This document shows positions 16,939-26,035 of a stretch of DNA of 64,000 nucleotides, piece by piece (within the stretch, counting starts at the first letter, position 1; each line of letters opens with the position of its first letter). The notes beneath the pieces are model-generated. The model had not been told where the DNA came from and did not search any database. It saw only the letters and a program-made list of their open reading frames with translations. The translations under genes and the position numbers were made by a program. Where the stretch lies: the NCBI GenBank assembly GCA_964468125.1, contig CAYXVF010000008.1, positions 30,573 through 94,572 on the forward strand, in the 5' to 3' direction. Source of the DNA: CAYXVF01 sp964468125 (GTDB lineage: Bacteria; Myxococcota; XYA12-FULL-58-9; CAYXVF01).

Positions 16939-19119
16939 ATGACCGAACCCCGCGACGCTGCCCCAGCTCCATTTCTTCTTCCGTCCGACGAAGACGAACG
17001 CTTCGAGATCTTCAGTGCTCTCGCGCGAGCCGAATCACTCGGTGACCTGATGCAGCAGCTCAGCAAGGCGCTCGCGCGCTTCGACATCGAAGACTTTGAG
17101 GTGTTCCTGAGGAATGACGCCGAGGCGGTCTTGGTGTTCTCGAAGGGTCGCACGAGTCAGACCGACGGAAAGGTCACTTTGGACGACCACCCATGGCTCG
17201 CGCCCCTGAGCGAAGAGCGCATGGTCCTGGCGTCCGGACTCAGCGGCGGGGACTCGGTCTTTCGCCACGCCTCCGCCGCGATGTCCCTCCCCGTCGAGGG
17301 CGGCTCGCAGGGTTTCGTTGTGGTCTACGGCCTCGTTCCCACCAGCTTGTTCGAGCAGCCCGTCCGGGCCGAGCTCGACACAGTGGTCGGCCTCTTCTCC
17401 GTCGCTTTGCGACAGATCCGCAGCCGCGAGACCCTCCAGCGCTCGCATCAACGCACGCTCTCCAAGCTCGACGAGTTTCAGGAGGCGCAGGACATTCTGT
17501 TCCTGGGTGATCGGGAAGAGATCTTGAACGCGGTGCTGACCCGCGCCTTGCGAAACCTCGGCTCGATGATCGGCGGGATCATTCTCGGCCGCCTTGGCGA
17601 CTGGGAGCTGATCAAGGAGTACGGCAGCCTAGAGCATGACCGAGCCATGCTAGAGTCCATGGTCAATGAGTGTTTCGAGCGCAAGACTCCTGGGCTCATC
17701 AATTCGCTTTCGGGGGAGACGACCTGGAGCTTCGACATCGACACGATCCACATGGCGTCGATGGTTGCATTTCCGCTGGTGGGCCGAGGTCGCTGTATCG
17801 GCGTGCTCGTGGCGACGGACTCTACCGTGTCCCTGGATAACATCGAGATGGTGCAGGCGACGATGCGGGCGGGCGCTACCGCGATCGAGAATTGGGAGAT
17901 CCGACAGAAGACCCTTCGCCAGCAGCGTCTACAGGAGCAAATGGATCTGGCCGCCAAGGCGCAGCAGCGCCTACTCCCGGCGCGCGACCCGAGCTTTCGA
18001 GGCATTCGATTGAATCACTTCAGCTTGTACTGCGACGAAACGGGCGGCGACTACGTCGATGCCTTCACCTACGAGGATTCGCGCAGCTTCGGCTCTGTGG
18101 TCATAGGTGACGTCGCAGGCCATGGCCTCGGGGCCGCAATGCTCATGGTCGACCTGCGGGCGCGGCTTCGCACGATGCTGCAACTGCAGAATCCCTGGGC
18201 GCCGCACAAGGTGATGGAGACCGCAAGCCGCGTGCTCAAGGAGGATTCGGCCCCGGAAGAATTCGTCACCCTATTCCTCGCGACCATCGATGCTCGCACG
18301 GGCGTGATGCGATACGCCAACGCCGGGCACGAGCCCCCCCTGGTCTTCAAGCGCAAGCAGGGGCGGTGGGTGGAGCTCGAGAGTACGGGGATTCCCCTGG
18401 GCCTCGTCGCAGATGCCAAATACGACGTGCAGGTGGTGACTCTCGAGCCCGGCGACGTGTTCGTCGCGATGACCGACGGCGTCACGGAGGCGCAGGCCAC
18501 CGACGGCAAGGTCTTCGGTACCGAGTCGATTCGCCGGGCGATCGAAGCGATGGGGTTGGTGGCACCGGAGCGGCTGATGGAAGCGGTTGTGGCCGAAACG
18601 GTGCGTCACCGCGACCGACGCGCTTTCAGCGACGATCTGACCTTCCTGATCGGTGTCGTCGAGGACATTGGCCTCCAGCTCTTGGACGCTCCTCCGCTGA
18701 TCGGCGGCGAGCTCGTCTGGGAAACCCAGTTCAGCTCCACAGCGGCGGCCAAAGACGCAACCCTGCGAGAGCTCGGGCACGTGCTCGGCAATGCGTTTCC
18801 GCGCGCCGACCTGGACGCGCTCTTTTTGTCCTGCGAAGAAGCGATGAGCAACGCGGTCGTGCACGGCAACCGTAACGATCCGACGAAACAGGTCACTGTA
18901 CGGGTCATTCACGACTCGGATCAGGCGGAGCTCAGTGTGATCGTTCGAGACGAAGGATTGGGGTTCGACCCGCGCCGAAGCGTGACCGAGCACTTCGACG
19001 AGCGATCGGTGCACCGCGTGAGCGGGCGTGGACTCGTCATCATGGCCAATCTCGTCGACCGGGTCGCCTACTTCAACGAAGGACGGGCAGTCGCGCTCAC
19101 CACGACGCTGACGGATTAG
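16939..19119 (+). CDS. GAF / SpoIIE phosphatase / HATPase fusion (RsbU-RsbW-like partner-switch protein)
   Basis: 726 residues with no transmembrane segment. The N-terminal ~180 residues are a GAF-like or divergent sensor region; ~190-345 is a second GAF-type domain; ~355-580 is a SpoIIE/PP2C phosphatase with ETGGDYVDAF, GDVAGHGLGAAMLM, MTDGVTEA and SDDLTFL, which supply the metal-binding aspartates. Residues ~600-720 are an RsbW/SpoIIAB-type HATPase with the N-box EEAMSNAVVHGN, the G1 motif DEGLGFDP and a SGRGL lid/G2 motif. One chain could thus both phosphorylate and dephosphorylate the STAS protein encoded just upstream. The GAF domains presumably set the balance. Fusion of phosphatase and kinase is known in several phyla; the regulated target is not encoded nearby. 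Confidence 0.92.
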   Translation: MTEPRDAAPAPFLLPSDEDERFEIFSALARAESLGDLMQQLSKALARFDIEDFEVFLRNDAEAVLVFSKGRTSQTDGKVTLDDHPWLAPLSEERMVLASGLSGGDSVFRHASAAMSLPVEGGSQGFVVVYGLVPTSLFEQPVRAELDTVVGLFSVALRQIRSRETLQRSHQRTLSKLDEFQEAQDILFLGDREEILNAVLTRALRNLGSMIGGIILGRLGDWELIKEYGSLEHDRAMLESMVNECFERKTPGLINSLSGETTWSFDIDTIHMASMVAFPLVGRGRCIGVLVATDSTVSLDNIEMVQATMRAGATAIENWEIRQKTLRQQRLQEQMDLAAKAQQRLLPARDPSFRGIRLNHFSLYCDETGGDYVDAFTYEDSRSFGSVVIGDVAGHGLGAAMLMVDLRARLRTMLQLQNPWAPHKVMETASRVLKEDSAPEEFVTLFLATIDARTGVMRYANAGHEPPLVFKRKQGRWVELESTGIPLGLVADAKYDVQVVTLEPGDVFVAMTDGVTEAQATDGKVFGTESIRRAIEAMGLVAPERLMEAVVAETVRHRDRRAFSDDLTFLIGVVEDIGLQLLDAPPLIGGELVWETQFSSTAAAKDATLRELGHVLGNAFPRADLDALFLSCEEAMSNAVVHGNRNDPTKQVTVRVIHDSDQAELSVIVRDEGLGFDPRRSVTEHFDERSVHRVSGRGLVIMANLVDRVAYFNEGRAVALTTTLTD

Positions 19120-19122
19120 CGG

Positions 19123-19827
19123 ATGAACATCGACATGGTGATCCCGGCGCTGAACGAGGCGCCGTCGATCGCACGAGTCGTGCGCTCGGTCCCGCGCCCC
19201 CCGATCCGCGACATCTGGGTGGCGGACAACGGCAGCAGCGACGGCACCGGTGAGCTCGCACGCGACGCGGGCGCCCGAGTCGTTCGCGAAGAGGAGCGCG
19301 GCTACGGCGCCGCGTGTCTCGCGGCCCTCGCCGCCCTCGAGTCCGACTGCGACATCGTCGTCTTCATGGACGCCGATGGCAGTGATGACCCGACCTGTGT
19401 CTCGGCCTTGGTCGCTCCCATCGTCGACGGACAGGCGGACTTGGTGATCGGCTCCCGCGCCCTCGGCGCCGCCGAGCCCGGGTCGTTGTCATTGCCCCAG
19501 CGCGTGGGAAACGTGATCGCTTCGGCCTGGTTGAAAACGCGCTTCGGGTTGCCTGCGACCGACCTCGGCCCCTTTCGTGCGATCCGCAAGTCGAGCCTCG
19601 ATGCGCTCGCGATGGCGGACCGCAACTACGGTTGGACCGTCGAAATGCAGATCAAGGCCGCGCAGCAGGGGCTACGCTACGCGGAAGTCCCTGTGCCCTA
19701 TTTTCGCCGGGTAGGGACCTCGAAGGTGTCAGGCACCGTTCGCGGCGTCTTCGGCGCGAGCCGCAAAATCATCGGCTGGCTCGCCTATCACGATCTACGT
19801 GACACGATGGCGAGACGTCGACGTTGA
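19123..19827 (+). CDS. GT2-family glycosyltransferase (polyprenyl-phosphate sugar type)
   Basis: 234 residues of GT-A fold. It has the N-terminal IPALNEAPSIARVV strand-loop, the nucleotide-binding DNGSSDGT, the metal-binding DADGSDDP, and a later GYGAAC/YGWTVEMQIKAAQQ acceptor region, all typical of DPM1/polyprenyl-phosphate mannosyl- or glucosyltransferases. No C-terminal membrane helices are present, so it is soluble or peripheral. It starts 3 bases after the phosphatase-kinase gene and overlaps the following membrane GT-C gene (TTGA overlap). A polyprenyl-phosphate sugar made by this enzyme could be the donor for that membrane transferase; this pairing is inferred. Confidence 0.9.
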   Translation: MNIDMVIPALNEAPSIARVVRSVPRPPIRDIWVADNGSSDGTGELARDAGARVVREEERGYGAACLAALAALESDCDIVVFMDADGSDDPTCVSALVAPIVDGQADLVIGSRALGAAEPGSLSLPQRVGNVIASAWLKTRFGLPATDLGPFRAIRKSSLDALAMADRNYGWTVEMQIKAAQQGLRYAEVPVPYFRRVGTSKVSGTVRGVFGASRKIIGWLAYHDLRDTMARRRR

Positions 19828-21128
19828 GCATCGTCCTTCATCGCGCCTGCTGTCTCGCCGTTCTTTTCTTGACCGCCGAGCTCTACCTGATCGCCGCGCT
19901 CGAGCCCGGGCGCAGAGGAACCGCGACTGTTCTCCTTTACGCTGGTCTCACTCTTCTCAGTCTGGCCCTCTGGCGACTGCAGTCGCGCCACCGAGTGGCG
20001 GGGACGCAGTGGGTTCTTTGGACTGCGCTCCTTTCGCGCCTGCTCGCCTTTGGGGTTCCGGGCTACCTCAGCCATGACATGGACCGCTATCTTTGGGACG
20101 GGGCGGTTGCGCTGTCGGGGTTTGATCCCTATTCGGTCGCGGCCGCAGATCCCGCTCTCGCCGCCCTGCGAGCCCAGTGGCCGACACCGAGCGAGCACCT
20201 CCAATACCCGACTCTCTACCCGCCCCTGGCCCTCGGGCTCTTCGCGGCCTGCGCCGCGGCCGGACCCGTCGCGGCGCCCTGGGTCTGGAAAGGGATCGTG
20301 CTTCTCGCCTCCCTGGGGATCGTGTTTGGGGCACGGGCCGTCGCGGCGCGTCTGGACCGGGGCGAGATATTTCCACTCGTGGCGCTCTCGCCGCTTCTGA
20401 TCGTGGAAGGGCAGGTCGGGGCTCATTTGGACCTGCTGGTGGCGGCGGCGGTGACCGCAGGGATCTGGGCACTCTATTCGGGTCACGAACGCACGAGTGC
20501 GCTCGGTTGGGGGCTCGGGGCGGCGCTCAAGCTCCTGCCCACCGGGGCGATCGCCGTGTGGCTTACGGGGCGAGGGCTCGGGCGCAGTCTCGTCTTGCTG
20601 GTGATCGCATCCGGGGTGTTCTTGGTGCCTTACGGAGTGGCGCTCGCGCTCGGTGCTCGGCCCGTGGGATCGATCGCCGTGTTCTTCGAGAAATGGCGCT
20701 TTGGGTCGCCGCTCTGGTTCGGGTTCGAGAGCACCCTCGGTCCGGCGATGCCCTGGGTGGCGATCGTCGGCGCGTTGCTCTGCGGGCTCTACGCGCTCTG
20801 GCTCGCGCGACGCAGTCCGGACGCATCGCTTCTGCTCTTCGCCATGGCGATCCCCCTTTTGTTCTCGCCGGTGGTCTTTCCGTGGTACCTCGCGCCGTTG
20901 GTGCCCCTCCTCCTCGTGACCCGCTCGCTGTTCCTGTTCGGTTGGCTGACCGTGCTGCCCATGACCTATGAGATTCTCGACCGCTTTGACGTGGACGGGA
21001 GCTGGGAGCCCGCGGCCTGGCCCGTGGTGGCACTCGTGCTCAGCTGGGGCACCGGCCTCGCTTTCGACCTACGAAGTGGGGCGAAAGGGGGGGTTGAGAT
21101 CCCACTCTCCCCTGGCTCGACTCCCTGA
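19824..21128 (+). CDS. Polytopic GT-C-like glycosyltransferase (DUF2029/GT87-type)
   Basis: 434 residues from a TTG that overlaps the preceding stop codon. About ten or eleven hydrophobic segments span the whole length. The first large extracytoplasmic loop contains SHDMDRYLWDGAVALSGFDPY, which matches the catalytic-loop Asp signature of membrane mannosyl/arabinosyltransferases that use lipid-phosphate sugars. A PTLYPPLA segment follows, also typical. The C-terminal tail is hydrophilic. Coupled translation with the GT2 gene suggests a donor-synthesis/transfer pair for a surface glycan or glycolipid. Acceptor and sugar are not determined. Confidence 0.82.
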   Translation: MSIVLHRACCLAVLFLTAELYLIAALEPGRRGTATVLLYAGLTLLSLALWRLQSRHRVAGTQWVLWTALLSRLLAFGVPGYLSHDMDRYLWDGAVALSGFDPYSVAAADPALAALRAQWPTPSEHLQYPTLYPPLALGLFAACAAAGPVAAPWVWKGIVLLASLGIVFGARAVAARLDRGEIFPLVALSPLLIVEGQVGAHLDLLVAAAVTAGIWALYSGHERTSALGWGLGAALKLLPTGAIAVWLTGRGLGRSLVLLVIASGVFLVPYGVALALGARPVGSIAVFFEKWRFGSPLWFGFESTLGPAMPWVAIVGALLCGLYALWLARRSPDASLLLFAMAIPLLFSPVVFPWYLAPLVPLLLVTRSLFLFGWLTVLPMTYEILDRFDVDGSWEPAAWPVVALVLSWGTGLAFDLRSGAKGGVEIPLSPGSTP

Positions 21129-21192
21129 ATGCCATCATGCTAGAGCGCAGCACACGCGGCCCAGAGCCTGGCTGGAATGAGGAAGGTATGTC

Positions 21193-22371
21193 ATGGACCC
21201 GATGTCCCTCGATTCTCTGATCCACATTGAAGAGCAATTTAGTGACGAAGAGCGCGCCGCGCGCGACATGGTGCGCAGCTGGGTGACGAACCGCTTTGCG
21301 CCGGTGATCGCTGAGCACCACCGCGCCGGGACCTTTCCCGAAGATCTGATACCCGAGATCGCCGACCTCGGACTCTTCGGCGCCAATCTCCCGGAGGAGT
21401 ACGGCTGCGCAGGGATGAACGCGGTGAGCTACGGCCTGATCATGCAGGAGCTCGAGCGCGGTGATAGCGGGCTTCGCTCGCTCGCGAGCGTGCAGGGGTC
21501 GCTCGTGATGTGGCCGATCTTCGAGTACGGCACCGAGGATCAGCGCAAGAAATACCTCCCGCAGCTCGCCTCCGGAAAGATGATCGGCTGCTTTGGGCTC
21601 ACGGAGCCCGGCTCCGGTTCCGACCCGGGCTCGATGACGACGAATGCGGTGAAGGATGGCGACCACTACGTCTTGAACGGCGTCAAGACCTGGATCACCA
21701 ACTCACCCATCTCTCAGCTCGCGGTCGTCTGGGCCAAGGTCAAAGACGAGGACGACGCGATCCGCGGCTTCATCATCGAGCGCGATTTTGGGGGCTATGA
21801 GACCCCCACCATCGAAGGCAAGTTCAGCCTACGTGCTTCGCCCACCGGGGAGATTCACCTGAACGATTGCCGTGTCCCGGTGAATAACGCACTGCCTGAC
21901 ATTCGTGGACTGAAAGGGCCTCTCAGTTGCTTGACCCAAGCGCGCCACGGCATCGGTTGGGGTGCAACCGGCGCCGCGATGGATTGCTTCGAATCGGTGC
22001 GCGCCTACGGGATTGAGCGCAAACAATTCGACACGCCCCTCGCGGGCTTTCAGCTCTATCAGGCGAAGCTCGCCGACATCGCGACGATGATCGTCAACAG
22101 CCAGCTGATGAGCTTGCACCACGGGCGGCTCAAAGAAGCGGGCAGTCTGACGCCCATACACGTGAGTCTGCACAAGCGGCACAACGTTGGGGCGGCCCGG
22201 GAAATCGCGAGCATCGCCCGGTCCATGTTGGGGGGAATCGGAATCACCGACGCCTACTCTGTGATCCGCCACATGATGAACCTGGAAAGCGTCTACACCT
22301 ACGAGGGCACCCACGAGGTCCACACCCTCGCCTTGGGCCGTGCGTTGACCGGGATCAACGCCTTCGCATAG
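21193..22371 (+). CDS. gcdH: Glutaryl-CoA dehydrogenase
   Basis: 392 residues, full length for the family. It carries the acyl-CoA dehydrogenase signatures GCFGLTEPGSGSDPGSM and the C-terminal YEGTHEVHTLALGRALTG. Glu371 in YEGT is the catalytic base, and Arg95 in GDSGLRSLASVQGSLVM matches the conserved Arg that binds the glutaryl carboxylate, which distinguishes GcdH from short-chain acyl-CoA dehydrogenases. It oxidatively decarboxylates glutaryl-CoA to crotonyl-CoA with FAD in Lys/Trp or benzoate degradation. A GAGGAAGG ribosome site precedes the ATG. A MarR regulator follows after 12 bases; no other pathway enzyme is adjacent. Confidence 0.93.
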   Translation: MDPMSLDSLIHIEEQFSDEERAARDMVRSWVTNRFAPVIAEHHRAGTFPEDLIPEIADLGLFGANLPEEYGCAGMNAVSYGLIMQELERGDSGLRSLASVQGSLVMWPIFEYGTEDQRKKYLPQLASGKMIGCFGLTEPGSGSDPGSMTTNAVKDGDHYVLNGVKTWITNSPISQLAVVWAKVKDEDDAIRGFIIERDFGGYETPTIEGKFSLRASPTGEIHLNDCRVPVNNALPDIRGLKGPLSCLTQARHGIGWGATGAAMDCFESVRAYGIERKQFDTPLAGFQLYQAKLADIATMIVNSQLMSLHHGRLKEAGSLTPIHVSLHKRHNVGAAREIASIARSMLGGIGITDAYSVIRHMMNLESVYTYEGTHEVHTLALGRALTGINAFA

Positions 22372-22383
22372 ACCTCCTAGGGG

Positions 22384-22824
22384 ATGACCGAAGACAAGCT
22401 ACTGCGCTCGGTTCAGCGGCTGAGCACCGCGTTGGCGCGAATGGAGCGCCAGGTTGCGGCACGCGGTGGCGTTTCGGTCTCCCAGCTGCGGGTGATGATC
22501 TATCTCCACGAGTCCTCGGATGACGGTATTCGCATCAGCGACCTCGCCGAGGACCAGGGCCTCGCGGTGAGCACGATGACCCGCAATCTCGCCCTTCTGG
22601 AGAAGAAGGGCTGGATCGCGCGGAAACAAGGGGCCGAAGACCGGCGCACGGTGCTCATCGCGCTGACGGAGCTCGGACGTGAGGTAGCGAACGGGTTGCA
22701 GAGCACCACCCTCGGTCAGCTGAACCAAGTCTTTCGCGCCTTTCCAGACCAGGACCGAACGGAGCGTGCGGTGGCGCTCGAGCGTGTGGCCGCGGCAATC
22801 GAGAACGCGGACGAGAAGGACTGA
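22384..22824 (+). CDS. MarR-family transcriptional regulator
   Basis: 146 residues with the winged helix-turn-helix of MarR: SVSQLRVMIYLHE, ISDLAEDQGLAVSTMTRNLALLEKKGWIAR as recognition region, then the wing EDRRTVLIALTELGREV and a C-terminal dimerisation helix. It binds DNA as a dimer and is usually released by small aromatic or acyl-CoA ligands. Its position directly after gcdH and 2 bases before the ketosynthase gene suggests that it controls one or both, possibly sensing an acyl-CoA. I could not find a clear palindromic operator in the 64 bases before gcdH. Confidence 0.9.
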   Translation: MTEDKLLRSVQRLSTALARMERQVAARGGVSVSQLRVMIYLHESSDDGIRISDLAEDQGLAVSTMTRNLALLEKKGWIARKQGAEDRRTVLIALTELGREVANGLQSTTLGQLNQVFRAFPDQDRTERAVALERVAAAIENADEKD

Positions 22825-22826
22825 TC

Positions 22827-24872
22827 GTGGCCTCGGTGGTCGTCACCGGGACCGGGCTCATCACCGGATTGGGATCGAGCGTCGCAGCTTGCTTCGAGCG
22901 CGTGTGCGCTGGCGAGAGCGCGTCGAGACCGGTTGAACGCTTCCTCCGCGAAGGACTCGAGCGCCCGCTGGCGGCGCCCGTCGTCGATCGCGAAGCCCTG
23001 GGCGACGGCCCCTTTGTGACCGAGCTGTTCTTGCACGCGGCCAACGAAGCCCTCGACGCGGCAGGCCTCGCCCTGCCGCTCGCAGAAACGCCATTGATTG
23101 TCGCCAACACGATCGGCTCTCCGGCGGCGAGCGAACGACCGGGAGGCTGGGAGCACGCTGCGCCGGATGCCCCCGAGACCCTCAAGCGCTACGCCCAGGC
23201 CTCCTTGGTAGCGCAAGCCGCTGAACGCTTGGGCGCTCGAGGCAGGGTCGACGTCGTCGGCAACACCTGCGCCGCGGGCAACTATGCGATCGGACTGGGA
23301 GCGTCCCTGATTCGCAGGGGCCTCGCCCGACGGGTGGTCGTGGGAGGCGTGGAAGAAGTGTCCGTGCTTTCCTTCAGTGCCTTCGCGGCACTGCGCGCCA
23401 TCGGCGATCCCTGTCGCCCCTTCGACGCGGCCCGCGACGGCATGCTGTTCGGTGAAGGCGCCGCCGTGCTTGTCCTCGAAGCGGAGGAAGAGGCACGGTC
23501 GCGCGGTTGTCCCGTGCTAGGCGAGGTGGCGGCGGTCACCTATTCGAATGACGCCTACCATCTGGTGGCGCCGGACCCGGAGGGAAAGGGTTTGGAACGG
23601 GCATTGCGTGAGGGGCTTTCTCGCGCAGGTCTCGACGGAGTCGACTACATCAACGCCCACGGCACGGGCACCGAGCTCAACGACGGCGCTGAGGCGCGTG
23701 CGCTGCGGCGGGTCTTGTGCGATGGACCCTGGGTGTCGTCCACAAAGGGTGCGACCGGTCACTGCATGGGTGCCGCAAGCGCAGTGGAAGCTGTCTTGAC
23801 TCTCGCTTCCATGGAGCGTGGGTGGCTCTTGCCGAACGTGGGGGTTCGAGAGCAAGATCCTGATGCTCCAGCGCGCCTGATCTGCGCGACGAGGCCGGCG
23901 ACGGTCGAGCGCGCGGCCTCCGTCGGCCTGGGGTTCGGCGGCAACAACTCGGTCCTCTTCTTGCGCCGTCATCCGAAGGCTTCGAGGCCGCCAACCGAAC
24001 GGTCCGTCTATCTGCGACCGGCGAGTGCGATCGTCGGCGAGCTCGAGGGGCTCGACGCGGTGTTGGCCGGGCTGCGGGGCGGGAAGGCCGTCGAGGCGAG
24101 GGCGGCGTTCGACGCGAAGGCGATCCTCGGGCGCAAGGGACTGCGCCACGTGGACCCGGGGGCGTTGATCTTTGCCGCCGCCATGGCGTTGGCCGCCGAG
24201 CGCCCGGAGGTGTCCCCGGACCGCATGGGCGTGTGCGTCGGCGGCGCATTCCCCGCATACGCCAGCGTGGTTGGGATTTTGCGGGCCTTTCAGCGCGGCG
24301 GGCCTCGAGCGGTGCCGCCGATGCTCGTGCCCTTTGCGACCGTCAACTGCGCCTCATCCTGGTGGATGATGCGCGAGGGTATCACCGGCTTTAACGGCTG
24401 TCCGGTCAGCGGCGACTGCGCAGGGCTCGACGCGGTGCTTTGGGCGGCGGAGCAAATACAGGACGCGGTGATCGATGCCGCCGTCGCCGGAGCGAGTGAG
24501 GGGGCTTCGGAAGAGCTTTGGCGAGGTCTCGAGCTCTCGGTCGTCGAATCGGCCGCCGCCGTTTGGGTGCAGAGCGAAGCGACTGGCGCAAGTGCCCAGC
24601 TCGTCGGCAGCGCACGAGCGTTCAACGCAACGACTCCCGCCTCGGCCGTCGAATCGGTCCGCGCGAGATTCGAGGCGGATCGAGTCTACACCGCACGAGC
24701 ATTTCGAGGAGCAATAGACGTGACCTGGGAGTGTCTTTCAGTGTCTGGGGTGCTCGCGTTGCTTCGCGCACTCGTCGAAATTCGCTCGGGGGAGCGCATT
24801 CTCGTCATGAGCGATTCGCGCGACGGTTTCGCTACCGGCCTGCTCCTCAAGGGAGTGAGCAGAGAATTCTAA
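22827..24872 (+). CDS. Double beta-ketoacyl synthase (intact KS plus degenerate KS-like half)
   Basis: 681 residues from GTG 22827 after AAGGA. Residues ~1-385 are a complete FabF/type II PKS-like ketosynthase with Cys148 (VGNTCAAGN), His278 (NAHGTGTE) and His312 (GATGHCMGAAS). Residues ~395-680 resemble an N-terminal half-ketosynthase: a strand MGVCVG...FPAY, then CPVSGDCAGLDAVLWAAEQI around the nucleophile region and VAGASEGASEELW, but no His motifs follow, so this part is probably structural, like a chain-length-factor partner fused in cis. A stand-alone ACP gene converges 48 bases away. I infer a small polyketide or specialised fatty-acid step; the product is unknown. Confidence 0.87.
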   Translation: MASVVVTGTGLITGLGSSVAACFERVCAGESASRPVERFLREGLERPLAAPVVDREALGDGPFVTELFLHAANEALDAAGLALPLAETPLIVANTIGSPAASERPGGWEHAAPDAPETLKRYAQASLVAQAAERLGARGRVDVVGNTCAAGNYAIGLGASLIRRGLARRVVVGGVEEVSVLSFSAFAALRAIGDPCRPFDAARDGMLFGEGAAVLVLEAEEEARSRGCPVLGEVAAVTYSNDAYHLVAPDPEGKGLERALREGLSRAGLDGVDYINAHGTGTELNDGAEARALRRVLCDGPWVSSTKGATGHCMGAASAVEAVLTLASMERGWLLPNVGVREQDPDAPARLICATRPATVERAASVGLGFGGNNSVLFLRRHPKASRPPTERSVYLRPASAIVGELEGLDAVLAGLRGGKAVEARAAFDAKAILGRKGLRHVDPGALIFAAAMALAAERPEVSPDRMGVCVGGAFPAYASVVGILRAFQRGGPRAVPPMLVPFATVNCASSWWMMREGITGFNGCPVSGDCAGLDAVLWAAEQIQDAVIDAAVAGASEGASEELWRGLELSVVESAAAVWVQSEATGASAQLVGSARAFNATTPASAVESVRARFEADRVYTARAFRGAIDVTWECLSVSGVLALLRALVEIRSGERILVMSDSRDGFATGLLLKGVSREF

Positions 24873-24883
24873 ACCTTTTCCCG

Positions 24884-24919
24884 CCCGTTCTTCGCGAAGC
24901 GCGAGACGCCGAGGACGGG
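24884..24919. terminator. Possible bidirectional terminator between convergent KS and ACP genes
   Basis: CCCGT (24884-24888) pairs with ACGGG (24915-24919), enclosing the 10-base palindrome CTTCGCGAAG (24890-24899). It fills the 48-base convergent gap. No long T-run is present on either strand. Confidence 0.35.
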
Positions 24920-24920
24920 T

Positions 24921-25157
24921 TCAGCTGAGCTCTTTCGCCAGTCGAACCGCGTCGCCGAGCGAGCGGATCTCCTTGAGCCGATGCTCGGGAATGCTCAGGG
25001 AGAGCTGCTGCTCCATCTCGAGGACGATCTCGAGCGCCTGCATCGAATCCAGCCCGAGATCCTGAAACAGATCGGCGTCGTCGGTGATCCGACTCAGGTC
25101 GTCGACCTCGCCGATCTCAGCGATCACGGCGATGAGCCGGTTCCGGGTGTCGCTCAC
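24921..25157 (-). CDS. Acyl carrier protein
   Basis: 78 residues, standard ACP size and strongly acidic. The phosphopantetheine attachment Ser is in DLGLDSMQALEIV. Helices I-IV are recognisable, with a hydrophobic helix II (ALEIVLEMEQQ). It starts with GTG and overlaps the stop of the upstream SH3-like lipoprotein gene by 4 bases (GTGA), so it is translated after that gene. Sequence around the Ser (GLDSMQ) is closer to specialised ACPs than to the housekeeping AcpP motif (GADSLDTVE). The obvious partner is the double ketosynthase encoded convergently 48 bases away. Confidence 0.92.
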   Translation of the reverse strand: MSDTRNRLIAVIAEIGEVDDLSRITDDADLFQDLGLDSMQALEIVLEMEQQLSLSIPEHRLKEIRSLGDAVRLAKELS

Positions 25158-25975
25158 TCTTCTTCGTCTTCCTCAGCGGCTTCCTCTTCGGCTTCCTCTT
25201 CGGCTGCATCGGCCGTGGCGTCTGCTTCCGCTTCGGCGACGATGTCTTCGCTCAGGGCCTCTTGCTCATTGATGTACGCTTCGATTTGCGTGTCGGCGAA
25301 CTGGCTCTTCAATAGCTCCATCAGCGGGGCGTAGCCGTCGTCGTTCTTTTCTCGGAGTCGTCGCGCTTTTGCCAGGAGCTTGGCGGCTTCGACCTCTTTT
25401 TCTGCGGTCACCAGCTTCTCCGTCAGAGCCCACTCGGTGCGTGAGCCGATCCGAAGCTCGCTGAACTGGTCCTTCTCGCTCAGCTTGAAGACGAGGGTCC
25501 CGGGTTCCAGCGTCCGCGAGGCATTGAGGGCCAGGAGATCCGGGCGGTTGAAGATCTTCGCTTCTTCGAGAACGGTCGCGAGGGTCGCTTCATCCGCGGA
25601 GAGCAGATAGCGGTTGCGCAGAAAGCCCTCGCTGTCGTCGCTCGCGCGGGCCTTGGACCAGTCCTCATTCTCTCCGGACACGATCGTCACTTGCTCACCG
25701 ACGTCGAGGAGGGCGACCCAGTTGCTCATCTTCTTACCGGGCTTGTCCGGGTCTGGAACCTTCATGTCGCCGCTCGGAGTCTTCCGCATGGAGGTGACCA
25801 CCGTGACGTAGGCCTCCCCCAAGAACTCCGGCTCAGCTTCCGGCGCCGGCTCCGCTTCTTCCGGGACGTCTGTCCCTTGGGTGATCTTCGGCGGCGCGGC
25901 CGCATCCTCCGGAGCCCGCTCCTTCGAGCTGCACGCGGCAAGAATCAACGAGAACAGCGCGATACGTCGCAACAT
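25154..25975 (-). CDS. SH3-like-domain lipoprotein with acidic C-terminal tail
   Basis: 273 residues from ATG 25975, preceded by GAAAGGGG; the frame continues upstream but without signal-like sequence. The N-terminus MLRRIALFSLILAAC is a lipoprotein signal with Cys at the LAAC lipobox. A Pro/Glu/Ala-rich linker leads to a bacterial SH3-like domain (~55-130) with VTVVTSMRKTP, NWVALLDVGEQVTIV and a terminal EGFLRNRYLL strand. A helical region follows, and the last ~35 residues are almost pure Glu/Ala/Asp. SH3-like domains often bind peptidoglycan or peptides; here anchoring to a membrane is predicted. The ACP gene is coupled to its 3' end, although no functional link is obvious. Confidence 0.8.
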   Translation of the reverse strand: MLRRIALFSLILAACSSKERAPEDAAAPPKITQGTDVPEEAEPAPEAEPEFLGEAYVTVVTSMRKTPSGDMKVPDPDKPGKKMSNWVALLDVGEQVTIVSGENEDWSKARASDDSEGFLRNRYLLSADEATLATVLEEAKIFNRPDLLALNASRTLEPGTLVFKLSEKDQFSELRIGSRTEWALTEKLVTAEKEVEAAKLLAKARRLREKNDDGYAPLMELLKSQFADTQIEAYINEQEALSEDIVAEAEADATADAAEEEAEEEAAEEDEEE

Positions 25976-26035
25976 GAATGGGTCCCCTTTCGTGCAGTTC
26001 TGGGATATGCCACAGGGCCGATACGAGAACCAGTG

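Noticed and set aside
25691..26035. Long upstream extension of the membrane protein at 26036
   Set aside because: It is antisense to the SH3-like lipoprotein; signal-like sequence begins only at 26036.
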